The position numbers were made by a program, and so were the translations under genes. A DNA stretch of 48,527 nt from assembly GCA_946411835.1 (NCBI GenBank), contig CAMKFK010000007.1, forward strand, positions 1 to 48,527. The letters run 5' to 3'. Under the pieces are notes generated by a model. That model ran no database searches. It was not told the origin of the DNA and saw only the letters and a program-made list of their open reading frames with translations. Below, in pieces: positions 24,955-33,799 of the stretch (the stretch's first letter is position 1; each line of letters starts with the position of its first letter). The stretch comes from an uncultured Clostridia bacterium (GTDB lineage Bacteria > Bacillota > Clostridia > Oscillospirales > Oscillospiraceae).

Positions 24955-26139
24955 TCAAAGGCCTTTTTCCGCGTCGTAATGCGGGATCTCCTCTCCCCTG
25001 CGGCCCAGCAGCGCGAGTCTCAGATATTCCTTTGAGCGCCGCTTCCATTCGTCCAGCTTTTGATAAACCTCGGCGTATTCGATGGTCTCCTCGGCGGAAA
25101 ACTCCGGTCTTCCGAACAGCCTGAACGAGAGGTCCAGCCTGTCGAGAAGGGCCTCCATCCTCCGGGCGCGCGAGGAATGCGGGACCGTGATGAAATCCTT
25201 CTGATAGATGATGGAAAACGCGGTCCCGTGAAAGGAATTTGTGACCACGCACGCGGCGTGCCTGACGAGGGACAGGAACCGGTCGGGACCGTAGCCGGAC
25301 ACATTCTCCGCCGCTCCGTCCAGACGCAGCCATTTCGGGGAGCCGTTTATGACGCGGCAATGATGCTTCCCGACAGCCGTCTCAACCGCCCGGCGAAGCA
25401 TGTCGTTCGTCTCAAAGCCGTATGCAAAGATATACGGCGTCTGCTCCGCCGTCTCGCTTTCAAGCGCGCCGTAATCGTCCGCGTCCAGCAAAAGGGTCGG
25501 GTCTATGCAAATATGCACGTCCCGTCCCGTCGCCCTGACGTCCTCCTCGTCGTATTCTCTGAGCGAAACGGCGTCGAGCCCCCGGCACAGCGCCCGCAAA
25601 GCGGACTGTGTCGCCGGATCATGCGTCTTGCCCAGGCTCACCGCGTATGTGAGCCTGCGGACATCCTCCGCGCCGAACCTGAGGAAATACGCCTCGTCAA
25701 ACGTCTGTCCCAGCAGGTCGGGATTCCAGACCTGATCGCTGCCGCTGATGTATGCGTCCAGCTCCGGCGGGTCCGCCTGCAGCTGTCTGAGCGTGCGATA
25801 CTCCCGCGTCAAATGGAGCCGGTCCCGGACAAAGGCCCGGAACGCGGCCTGGCTCTTCCTGTCCGTGCCCGCCAGATTCCAGTACATGCACCGGGCGAAG
25901 CTCTTCGCGGTGAGGCAGACGCGCGGCAGCGCGCTGCGGCTCCGAAGTTTCTTCCAGAAAACCCAGGAGTAAACGAACGGATTTCTCCAGGCGGCGTGCA
26001 TGACCGCGTGATACTTCGGCCTGTAGTCTATGACGTACACGTCATGGCCCTGCGCTTCCAGATAGGTTTGCAGCGCGTAGCATTGCAGCGCCGCGCCCTG
26101 ATTAAACGCGAAATGAAACGTGATAATCCCGACTTTCAT
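24955..26139 (-). CDS. Polysaccharide pyruvyl transferase family protein
   Basis: A 394-residue enzyme of the CsaB/WcaK-type family, which transfers pyruvate from phosphoenolpyruvate to a sugar to form a ketal. It begins MKVGIITFHFAFNQGAALQ, and has YISGSDQVWNPDLLGQTF, the hallmark of this family, plus VTNSFHGTAFSIIYQKDF in the C-terminal half. A pyruvate ketal adds negative charge and can serve as a binding site for SLH-domain proteins, one of which is encoded at 42879-44312. The ribosome binding site is weak. The frame stays open upstream, but that part has no family match. Confidence 0.87.
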   Translation of the reverse strand: MKVGIITFHFAFNQGAALQCYALQTYLEAQGHDVYVIDYRPKYHAVMHAAWRNPFVYSWVFWKKLRSRSALPRVCLTAKSFARCMYWNLAGTDRKSQAAFRAFVRDRLHLTREYRTLRQLQADPPELDAYISGSDQVWNPDLLGQTFDEAYFLRFGAEDVRRLTYAVSLGKTHDPATQSALRALCRGLDAVSLREYDEEDVRATGRDVHICIDPTLLLDADDYGALESETAEQTPYIFAYGFETNDMLRRAVETAVGKHHCRVINGSPKWLRLDGAAENVSGYGPDRFLSLVRHAACVVTNSFHGTAFSIIYQKDFITVPHSSRARRMEALLDRLDLSFRLFGRPEFSAEETIEYAEVYQKLDEWKRRSKEYLRLALLGRRGEEIPHYDAEKGL

Positions 26140-26195
26140 CCAAGAGTGCGGGGTCTCGCTCTCTTCCTGTGCACCCCGCGTCCTCCTTCCTCCAC

Positions 26196-27581
26196 TTATC
26201 TTCCGACCGTCACCGATACGGCGGCGCGCCGTCGGCGCGCCGTCGCCCAGGCCGGGGAAGCGCTCTCTGCGGGCGGACAGGGCTGCGCGGTGCATCGCGC
26301 CGCAACGCTCGCGTACGCGGTATAGATCATGCAGGAGAAAATGTACATGATCTGGAAATGCGGATCATACAGCGGATTCCCCGTCAGCCCGTACAAAAGG
26401 AAATAGGTCTGATACGCATGGGAGAAGAACAGCAGCCGCCTCCAGTCCCGCATGCCGCCGTCGTCCCTCAGCGCGCAATCGCGGTACGCGGCGCGGGATT
26501 TGCTCCAGAACGTCAAAAGCGCCGTCATGAAGGCGAGAAATCCGACGATTCCCGTCTCTGCGAGCAGCTGCAAATAGATGTTATGCGTCTCCAGCGACTT
26601 CACGCGCGTCACATTTCCGACGACCGTTGTCCGGTATCTTCCCCAGCCGATTCCGAGCATCGGATGCTCCCGGAACAGCTGCAGTGCCCAGCGGTACAGG
26701 CCCAATCTGCCCGACGTAATATCCTCGCCGACGGAAAGCTCGGAAATCGACTCCGCAAACCTTCCGATGACCGGGATGGAGGAAAGGCTCTCTTCGAACA
26801 GCCACACGCAGAGCGCAAGAACGCCGACAATCAGAAGCATTCTCCAATAGCGCCGCATTTTCCTTGAGCCCTTCACAGGCACCAGGTAACAATAGACAAG
26901 CGTCAGCGCCGCGAACAAGGTCGGCCCGCGTTTCCCCGTCAGAAGCAGCGCAAAGGCGAGGCAAAACGGCACGATGCAGCGTTTCAGCCGCAAGCGCGAG
27001 GTCCGCGCGGCGAACGCCGACAGGCAGGACAGCAGCCCCGCAATGATATACCCCGCAGAATAGCCCGTGTTCGGCGTGAATCCGGCGCGCCCCCCGCCCA
27101 GGGCCGCCCGATAGTCAGACGGGAACACGGCGACAACGGAACGGTATGCCGCCGGCAGGAACCTCTGGAGCAGGACACCCGCAGAAAAAAAGATCGCAAA
27201 CGCCTTGATCGCACTCAGGCATCGCAGATAGGTCGTCTCCTCCTCCGAGAAAAACAGGAACAGCAGAAAGCCGCACGTAAACACAATGACGTCGAGCAGC
27301 GCGCCGTTCGACCTCTGCGAGCGCAGAAAGCTCACAGCGAGCACAACGTCCGAAAACAGCCACAGATACGCAAGCCGGTTTCCCCGCCGGAAGGTGATCC
27401 GCTTCGAGGCGAAAAACAGCATCGTAAACAGGGTAATCATAACGCCGTATGCGTAGCCAGAAAGAACCCTTGTCACCAGATGCAGCAGAAAGGAAAGGCT
27501 GACGATGCAGACCAGCCATACCGCGCGGCGGTCCGCGCCCCTTCCCCGTTTCAGCGCCATTTCACTTGTATTTGTTTCCAT
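26196..27581 (-). CDS. O-antigen ligase/polymerase-like membrane protein (Wzy-like)
   Basis: A 461-residue membrane protein with about ten hydrophobic helices and the motif HPMLGIGWGRYRT followed by THNIYLQLLAETGIVGF, typical of O-antigen polymerase/ligase (Wzy_C) proteins. It probably joins flipped repeat units outside the membrane. The start at 27581 is 4 nt after the glycosyltransferase stop with AAGG close by. The long basic, low-complexity C-terminus (ATARRRRAAVSVTVGR) is unusual. Confidence 0.85.
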   Translation of the reverse strand: METNTSEMALKRGRGADRRAVWLVCIVSLSFLLHLVTRVLSGYAYGVMITLFTMLFFASKRITFRRGNRLAYLWLFSDVVLAVSFLRSQRSNGALLDVIVFTCGFLLFLFFSEEETTYLRCLSAIKAFAIFFSAGVLLQRFLPAAYRSVVAVFPSDYRAALGGGRAGFTPNTGYSAGYIIAGLLSCLSAFAARTSRLRLKRCIVPFCLAFALLLTGKRGPTLFAALTLVYCYLVPVKGSRKMRRYWRMLLIVGVLALCVWLFEESLSSIPVIGRFAESISELSVGEDITSGRLGLYRWALQLFREHPMLGIGWGRYRTTVVGNVTRVKSLETHNIYLQLLAETGIVGFLAFMTALLTFWSKSRAAYRDCALRDDGGMRDWRRLLFFSHAYQTYFLLYGLTGNPLYDPHFQIMYIFSCMIYTAYASVAARCTAQPCPPAESASPAWATARRRRAAVSVTVGR

Positions 27582-27585
27582 GACC

Positions 27586-28737
27586 TTACCATTCGCTTCG
27601 TTTGGTTGATTTCTCTCCCCTGTAGATTTGCAAAAGCCGCTCATATACTGCGGCCTCCGAAAAGCGCGCCAGCGCAAATTCCCGGATGAAGGCGCCGTCA
27701 TACCCGTCCCGATGCGCATAGACAGAGCGGAGCGCGTTCTTCAGCCCGTCGTCGTCATCAAAGGAGACCTCGACGCCGAGCCGTTCGTCAAAGCGGTCGA
27801 GCACGGCCGCCGCCGTGGTCGCGACAACGGGCAGGCCGCACGCCCATGCCTCGATGATCGGAACGCCGAAGGTTTCCAGCGCGCTGTAGCAGACCAGCGC
27901 GTCGCAGCCGGCGACGAGCTCCGCCGTTTTCTCCCTTGTCTGGCTGCCCGTCAGGAACACCTGCTCCGCCGCGCCCCGTTTCGCGATAAGGCGCCGCAGG
28001 CGCTTGCCTTCCTCTCCGCCGCCGACGATCGTCAGCGTGACGTCCTTCCTTCCCAAAAAGCAGTCGCAAAACGCCTCTATGATCCGGTCAAACTGTCTGA
28101 GCTTTATCAGCCTGCCAACGGCGACGAACCGGAAGCCCTCATGCCCCTCCGCCGCAGGCCGGAACCGCTCGCTCACGATGTTCGGGACGACGGCCGCGTC
28201 CTTCCCGGTATAATCCCGAACCGCCTCGCTCAGGGGGCGGCCCACGCAGAGCATGTGGTCGGCAACGCCGGCAAATTTCCGGTATTCCCGCCGTTCGATC
28301 CGGTCCAGCCGTCTTGCGAGGACCTTGCTCCAATGCTCCGTCGAGACGATGCGGACGCCCTTTTCGCGATACGGCGCGAGCGCGTCCGCAAGCATCAGCA
28401 TCGCCGGATAGTGGACATGGATCACATCCGGAAGGCCGCCGTTCTTTTCCACCTCGCCCAGCAGCTGTTTCCAGAGCCTGTTCCTTGCCCCAACGAAATA
28501 GGCAGGATAGACGCGCGGCGCGAAAAACGCGGACAACACGCTCACCTTCACGCCTTCGTCCGTCCGGGACCAGATGCCCGTCCGCCCCCCGGTCCGCTTC
28601 ACCGGGTGCAGCGTGCAGGCAAGATACCGCACGTCGTTTCCGAAGCGGGAGAGCATTTTCGCCTGCTCCAGCTCAAAGGAGCCGCTCATCCCATTCTCCG
28701 GAAGCGGGTAATTTCTTCCGATCACCCATACGATCAT
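27586..28737 (-). CDS. GT4 family glycosyltransferase
   Basis: A 383-residue GT-B fold enzyme. It starts MIVWVIGRNYPLPENGMSGS, and the C-terminal domain has FVAVGRLIKLRQFDRIIEAF and LETFGVPIIEAWACGLPVVA, which includes the E-x7-E donor-binding motif of GT4 retaining transferases. It would add one sugar of the repeat unit on the cytoplasmic side; donor and linkage are unknown. The ATG overlaps the TGA of the epimerase gene (ATGA), so the two are coupled. Confidence 0.9.
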   Translation of the reverse strand: MIVWVIGRNYPLPENGMSGSFELEQAKMLSRFGNDVRYLACTLHPVKRTGGRTGIWSRTDEGVKVSVLSAFFAPRVYPAYFVGARNRLWKQLLGEVEKNGGLPDVIHVHYPAMLMLADALAPYREKGVRIVSTEHWSKVLARRLDRIERREYRKFAGVADHMLCVGRPLSEAVRDYTGKDAAVVPNIVSERFRPAAEGHEGFRFVAVGRLIKLRQFDRIIEAFCDCFLGRKDVTLTIVGGGEEGKRLRRLIAKRGAAEQVFLTGSQTREKTAELVAGCDALVCYSALETFGVPIIEAWACGLPVVATTAAAVLDRFDERLGVEVSFDDDDGLKNALRSVYAHRDGYDGAFIREFALARFSEAAVYERLLQIYRGEKSTKRSEW

Positions 28738-29681
28738 AGACGTCTCCCTCTCTCGGGAAGCGTCGGCGACCCCGGCGTACCCTCGCACAGCCGGTCGACG
28801 ATCCGTTCCACGCTGTCATGTAAGCTGACCGCCGGGACGAACCCGGTATCCCGGTGCAGCCGTTCAAATGACACCGCCGTGGACGAAACCTCCGACCCCT
28901 GCTCCAGCGCCGCGTCGTCCACCTCCATCCGGGTCCTCAAAACGTCCGCTACGGCGTGGAAGACGTCTTCGGCGGTGTAGCCCCGACCGTTTCCAACGTT
29001 GTACACCGGCGCCCACCGCTCCCGCGGACAGGCAAGGACGGCGACGATCGCGCCGACCGCGTCCTCAACATCCAGGAAGCCCATTTCCTTGTCCTGCCGC
29101 ACAATGGTCACGCTCTCGCGGCGCAGCAGCTTCATCGCGAGCCGGTTCACGATCCTCTGGTCAAAGCCGGGGCCGATCAGGCTTGCCATGCGCAGGCTGG
29201 TATACGCCGTCCCGCTTTCCCGGCAAACGCTCTCCAGCATCAGCTCCACCGCATACTTGCCGACCGCGTACGGGCTTTCCGGGCAGACCGGCGTCGTCTC
29301 CGTCGCCGCCTCTGTCCTGTGCTGCGAGTAAACGCTCTGGGAGGAGATGTTGACGATCGCGGAGGCTCCGCTCCGCACCGCGCGCCAGTACAGGCGCTGG
29401 ATATACCGTAACCCGTCGGCGATTTCCGTTCCGGCGGAATTGCGCGGATACGCGCAGTTCACAAGCGCCGCGCCGCGCAGCAGCTCCGGCGCGCGGTCCG
29501 TTTCGATGAAATCCCTGTGAAGGTACTCGACCGCCCTGCCGCCGGTCTGCTCTCTCAAGGCGTCCGGACGGGAAGAGAGCGCGTACACGCGGAATTGGCC
29601 GCCGTCCTTCAATCGCTCCACCAGACGCTGTCCGAGAAAGCCGCCCGCCCCGGTGACGACGAGCTTATGTCCGCTGTTCAT
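28734..29681 (-). CDS. NAD-dependent epimerase/dehydratase family protein
   Basis: A 315-residue extended short-chain dehydrogenase. The NAD-binding loop is GAGGFLG (11-17), and the active-site Tyr138-x3-Lys142 lies in SPYAVGKYA, after NISSQSVYS. It should modify a nucleotide sugar for the polymer, as an epimerase, reductase or dehydratase; the sequence does not settle which. GAGGG precedes the ATG by 8 nt. It overlaps the ATP-grasp gene upstream by 17 nt and the glycosyltransferase downstream by 4 nt. Confidence 0.88.
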   Translation of the reverse strand: MNSGHKLVVTGAGGFLGQRLVERLKDGGQFRVYALSSRPDALREQTGGRAVEYLHRDFIETDRAPELLRGAALVNCAYPRNSAGTEIADGLRYIQRLYWRAVRSGASAIVNISSQSVYSQHRTEAATETTPVCPESPYAVGKYAVELMLESVCRESGTAYTSLRMASLIGPGFDQRIVNRLAMKLLRRESVTIVRQDKEMGFLDVEDAVGAIVAVLACPRERWAPVYNVGNGRGYTAEDVFHAVADVLRTRMEVDDAALEQGSEVSSTAVSFERLHRDTGFVPAVSLHDSVERIVDRLCEGTPGSPTLPERGRRL

Positions 29682-30972
29682 AAAGCGTTCCCTCAAAGTC
29701 CGATTCCTCCACGCCGGGAAGAAGCAGCTCCTCCCCCGCGTCGGAAACGATGTGCGCAAGGCACTGGATCCGGAGCATTTCGTCCCGCATCCGCTCAACG
29801 CTGTCCGCCTCGCCGAAAACGCGCACGGTGATCTGCGCCAGCCGTCCCTTCATCGCCTGCGTGATCGTGTCCCCCTCCGGATGGGCGACGACCGCGCCCA
29901 CAACGCCGGGGAGCCGCCCGATCTCCTCCAGCCCGGAAATGCGCGCGATTTTGCCGGGCCTGCACAAAAGAGACACGTTGTAGGCATACCGTCCCCCCAG
30001 ATAAGGGTCCACCTTTTTTGCGAGCGCCGGTTCTCCGTATGCTCCGGTCAGCGCGAAGCGGATCATCATGTCCATGGGATCGTATCCGCAGGCGCGCCTG
30101 AGGTTGATGTATTCCAGGGTCCCCGTCAGCCGGTAGCCGATGTCGTACACGACGCATTCGCCGTCCACGACCTTGCACTGCATGAACATCATGCCGTTTT
30201 GCAGCCCGACGCTTCGGAACATCTCCTTCATCTTCGGCGCGGTGTTCTCCAGAAAGCGCGGCAGGACGGCGGCGGGGTAGGTATAACCGGCAGGCAGCGG
30301 CAATTCGCCCGCCTGATTGTGCTTGACGTGGCGGTTCCCGATTAGGGTGAGATGGTACTCGCCACGGTCGAACAGCCAGAAAACCGTCGCCTCCGGCGCG
30401 TCCAGATAGGGCTCGACCAGAACGCCCCTGCTCTTCGATTCCTCTTCCGCGAGGGCGACGGCGCTGCGGAGCCGGTCCCGGTCATGGCAGACCGTGACGC
30501 CGCGCGAGCCGCTCCCGTCCGTCGGCTTCACGACGACGGGATAGCGCAGGCGCTCCGCCGCTTCGTCAAACCGGGTCAGGTCGACGCGGCAGTCCGCGAC
30601 GGTCGGCACGTTGTGGCGGCGCATGAGCGCCTTGTAGCGCTCCTTGTTCGTAAAGAGGGAAAACTGCTCCTTTGTCCCGTATGCGGGCAGCCCCACGCGC
30701 TCGCAGAGCGCCGCGTAATACGGAAGGACGGAGTCGGTAAAGCCGGTCATCACGCCGTCAAATTTCCGGTCGCGGACGAGCGCGGCCATGGCGTCGATAT
30801 CCGCCGTGCTGACATAATACGCCTCGTCCGCCAGCTGCTTTGCCGGCGACTTTTCCAGCGCGTACCAGTCCGTCACGGCGGTCACGACGCCCAGCTCCCG
30901 CGCGTGGCGGATGATTTCGCAGGATATTCTGGAGCCCCCGAGTATCAGAAGCCGCTTTCCTTCCAACTGCAT
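29665..30972 (-). CDS. ATP-grasp protein (carbamoyl-phosphate-synthase-like)
   Basis: A 435-residue ATP-grasp ligase with a Rossmann-type first domain (RLLILGGSRISCEIIRHARE) and an ATP-binding segment YPVVVKPTDGSGSRGVTVCH, followed by CVVYDIGYRLTGTLEYINL in the place of the metal-binding end. It resembles the biotin-carboxylase/CPSase-like ATP-grasp group that also holds peptide ligases. It is the sixth ATP-grasp enzyme of this operon. The ATG at 30972 was preferred; a GTG three codons earlier is possible. Confidence 0.83.
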   Translation of the reverse strand: MQLEGKRLLILGGSRISCEIIRHARELGVVTAVTDWYALEKSPAKQLADEAYYVSTADIDAMAALVRDRKFDGVMTGFTDSVLPYYAALCERVGLPAYGTKEQFSLFTNKERYKALMRRHNVPTVADCRVDLTRFDEAAERLRYPVVVKPTDGSGSRGVTVCHDRDRLRSAVALAEEESKSRGVLVEPYLDAPEATVFWLFDRGEYHLTLIGNRHVKHNQAGELPLPAGYTYPAAVLPRFLENTAPKMKEMFRSVGLQNGMMFMQCKVVDGECVVYDIGYRLTGTLEYINLRRACGYDPMDMMIRFALTGAYGEPALAKKVDPYLGGRYAYNVSLLCRPGKIARISGLEEIGRLPGVVGAVVAHPEGDTITQAMKGRLAQITVRVFGEADSVERMRDEMLRIQCLAHIVSDAGEELLLPGVEESDFEGTLYEQRT

Positions 30973-30993
30973 ATCGTTCACTTTCCGATGGAT

Positions 30994-32745
30994 TTACATC
31001 TGTTTTGCCGGGCGGCTTCTCTCCGCCCACTCATGAATGCAGGCGATGATCGCCTCCATGTCGCCCTCCGCGTACCGCTGGTCGCAGATCAGCGACAGCT
31101 CGTTTGCGCGCACGCCCGTCGGCGCGCCCATGACCTCCGGCCAGTGCACGGGACAGTAGATGCCGCGCTCGACCAGACAGGCGCGCAGCGCGTCCCGCTC
31201 CTCCGTTCTCAGAAAGATCGGGAGGAAGAGCGGCGCGTCCTTCGACCAATCCGCGCGGGGCAGCTCCAACCGCGCTCCCGCCAGGTCCGACAGCCCCTCC
31301 GTCAGCGCGGCGGCGTTGCGGCGGCGGCGCGCCCTCACCGCCTCAACGTCCGTTTGCGCCAGGATCGCCCTTGAGCTGCCGTCCATCCTCAGCAGCCGGT
31401 CAATGTGGATCAAATCGGTGTCAAATTTGCTTTGCAGGGACAAAAACCCCTCTTTATCCGGGATTTCACCCGTCAGATAGGCATATTTCTCTCTCATGCC
31501 CCTGATTTTTCCTTCAACGGCATGGTCGCTGTCCGCGTCCGGCCTGACGGACAACGCGCCCGCGCGCTTCCCGACCCAGCCGCCGGCGGGAACGGGGAAC
31601 CACTTTCTCAGGCTGGCCACGGCGTAGTCGCAGCATTCGGAGCAGCTGTCCTCCCGCAGCAGCGAGTGGGTGATATCCTCGATCACGACGGTCCCCGCGT
31701 CGTGCAGCCTTTTGACAAGGTCGCGCTCCGCGCCCGGGTCGAGCCCGAAGTACGACATCGCCAGCATCACGTCGCAGCGCTCGTCCCCGTTGATCTCGTA
31801 GACAAAGCGCCCGTCCCGATAGTCGACGGAATAGAACCTGAGCCCAATCCCGCGATCCGTAAACGGCTGGAGCATGGATACGCAGCAATAGGAGGGAACC
31901 AGCGCCTCCCTGACCGGGCGGTCCTTCAGGATATCCCGCAGGGCGACGTCGATTGCCGCGCGCCCCGAAAGGGTGAGCGCGGCGTCGCTCATGCGCGGCA
32001 GCCAGTCCGGGAGGCGCGCGCCGTCCGCTTTGGGGGGCGCGTCCTCCAGCCAGAAGTAGCTTCCGATTTCGCTATAGGTCATTCCGTCTCGCTTGATCGT
32101 CTTCTCCCCCTCTTCCTGTATGATGCGGTGGGGCCCGAAGTCCTTCACCTTCGTCGTCCCTCGGACGGAGACGTCCGCCCCCTTCAAAACCTTTCGCACG
32201 GTGTTCAGAACGATCTTCAAATCGCCGAGGAAGGACACGTGCTCGACATAGTCCAGATCGAGCGCAAACCGCTCCTCCCAATTCAGGCTGTTCCTTCCGC
32301 TGACCTGCGCCAGCCCCGTCAGACCCGGACGCACCTCATGCCGTCTCCGCTCCTGCGCCGAATAGTGGGGCAGATAGTAGACGGACAGCGGGCGAGGCCC
32401 CACGATGCTCATGTCCCCCCGGATGATATTCACCAGCTCCAACAGCTCGTCCAGGCTGCTGGCGCGGAGGAATTTTCCGAACTTTGTGAGGCGCAGCGCG
32501 TCCGGCAGCAGCCGTCCATCCTCTCCCATTTCGTTTGTCATGCTCCGGAATTTATAGAGATAGAATATCTTCTCACCCATTCCGGGCCGCGCCTGCCTGA
32601 ATACCACCGGGGAGCCCAGCCTGAGCCGCACAAGCAGGGCGGTGATCCCGAGCAGGGGGCTCAGCGCGACCAGCGCGAGCCCCGCCAGACCGACGTCCAG
32701 CGCGCGCTTGACGCAGTCCCGATAGACGCGGTGCTTCCTGTCCAT
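30994..32745 (-). CDS. Phosphoglycosyl transferase fused to a DegT-type aminotransferase
   Basis: One 583-residue open frame with two enzyme domains. Residues 1 to about 215 form a PglC-like initiating sugar transferase: a membrane helix (ALDVGLAGLALVALSPLL), FYLYKFRSMTNEMG, the catalytic Asp-Glu pair in SSLDELLEL, and GDMSIVGPRPL. From about residue 222 (MTYSEIGSYFWLED) to the end is a PLP-dependent aminotransferase-like domain with TVVIEDITHSLL and the probable PLP lysine in SLRKWFPVPAGG. No stop codon and no ribosome binding site separates them. The first domain should start glycan assembly on undecaprenyl phosphate; the second may make an amino sugar. GGAGG before the ATG gives a clear start. 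Confidence 0.88.
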   Translation of the reverse strand: MDRKHRVYRDCVKRALDVGLAGLALVALSPLLGITALLVRLRLGSPVVFRQARPGMGEKIFYLYKFRSMTNEMGEDGRLLPDALRLTKFGKFLRASSLDELLELVNIIRGDMSIVGPRPLSVYYLPHYSAQERRRHEVRPGLTGLAQVSGRNSLNWEERFALDLDYVEHVSFLGDLKIVLNTVRKVLKGADVSVRGTTKVKDFGPHRIIQEEGEKTIKRDGMTYSEIGSYFWLEDAPPKADGARLPDWLPRMSDAALTLSGRAAIDVALRDILKDRPVREALVPSYCCVSMLQPFTDRGIGLRFYSVDYRDGRFVYEINGDERCDVMLAMSYFGLDPGAERDLVKRLHDAGTVVIEDITHSLLREDSCSECCDYAVASLRKWFPVPAGGWVGKRAGALSVRPDADSDHAVEGKIRGMREKYAYLTGEIPDKEGFLSLQSKFDTDLIHIDRLLRMDGSSRAILAQTDVEAVRARRRRNAAALTEGLSDLAGARLELPRADWSKDAPLFLPIFLRTEERDALRACLVERGIYCPVHWPEVMGAPTGVRANELSLICDQRYAEGDMEAIIACIHEWAERSRPAKQM

Positions 32746-32772
32746 GTTCCCCTCCCATCGGCAAAAGCTCAG

Positions 32773-33777
32773 TCAGCCTCCCTGTCGATACGCGGGGAAA
32801 AACGACGCATTCGCGTCTGCCCCGACAGCCGCGCAAATCTGCCGATATCTGTTCATGTTCCAAACCTTTTTTGCAAGATAAAAATCGAACTCCGTATTCT
32901 GTCCGAACTCTTTCTTGAAGCGATAGAGGCTGTTGTCAGGCGCTCCGGACGTGCCGCCGCCGTAGTGGATCACCTGATAGCCCTTCTCATGTCCGTAAAG
33001 GGCAAGCGCATATTTCAAAATGTAGGCGGGCGAGTATTCCAGATACGCCGACAAGGTTCCCGACAGGTGCGCGTGCAGATACGGTCCGTAACGGAAGTAG
33101 ACGCCCATTGCGATCAGCTTCTCTCCCAGGAACACCTTCCCCGTCACAACGTGATCTCGGAGTGTTTCGAGCATCTGCCGAAAATAGTCCGGCTTAAAAT
33201 AGTAATACGCTCCCGCGCCGTCCCGATCCATTGTCGAGTAGTAAATCTCCACAAAATCGTCCAGCGTTGCCGGATGCTCGTCGACCTCGTATCGGATATC
33301 CGGATTCCTCAGGAGCCTTCGGATATCCTTTCGCCTGTGTCTGGCAAACTCCGTTCCAATCACGTCGTCGTAGGTCAGCGTGGTCCCCACCGTTTTCCTG
33401 TCGTAGACGGCGCCGTAGGCGTCCTTGAAATCTGCGGCGTTCCCAATGATCGGATGAAAACGGACAAACTCCGCAATAATATGCTCCCGCTCCGCATACC
33501 GGCCGAAATCCTTCATATAAGCGGCAACCAGCCCCTGCCGGTCGCTCGCCCGGTGAATCACGGGTCCGCCGTAGCCGTAGGGCGTCAAAATATCATAATA
33601 CGGGCCGCCATCCGCCGGCGAGCCCGGAACCGGTCTTTTGAGAAACAGATTTGTAATCACGCCATATTCGCATTCAAACCGGTACTCGATCGCATGACTG
33701 TCCTCCGTTTCATACAGTCTGGCATAGTCCGGCTCAAAGTAGATGTCCGGATATTTGTTTTGCGCGCCCGCCGTCAT
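32773..33777 (-). CDS. FemAB/GNAT-type transferase
   Basis: A 334-residue protein related to FemX-like aminoacyl transferases and the GNAT/BioF2-like group. Family features are FARHRRKDIRRLLRN in the middle, FVEIYYSTMDRD, and the C-terminal HYGGGTSGAPDNSLYRFKKE followed by FYLAKKVWN. It may move an amino acid from aminoacyl-tRNA, or an acyl group, to a lipid-linked sugar. The ATG at 33777 is used; GGAGAG lies 12 nt upstream, which is rather far. Confidence 0.78.
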   Translation of the reverse strand: MTAGAQNKYPDIYFEPDYARLYETEDSHAIEYRFECEYGVITNLFLKRPVPGSPADGGPYYDILTPYGYGGPVIHRASDRQGLVAAYMKDFGRYAEREHIIAEFVRFHPIIGNAADFKDAYGAVYDRKTVGTTLTYDDVIGTEFARHRRKDIRRLLRNPDIRYEVDEHPATLDDFVEIYYSTMDRDGAGAYYYFKPDYFRQMLETLRDHVVTGKVFLGEKLIAMGVYFRYGPYLHAHLSGTLSAYLEYSPAYILKYALALYGHEKGYQVIHYGGGTSGAPDNSLYRFKKEFGQNTEFDFYLAKKVWNMNRYRQICAAVGADANASFFPAYRQGG

Positions 33778-33799
33778 AAGCAACCGTATCTCTCCATTC

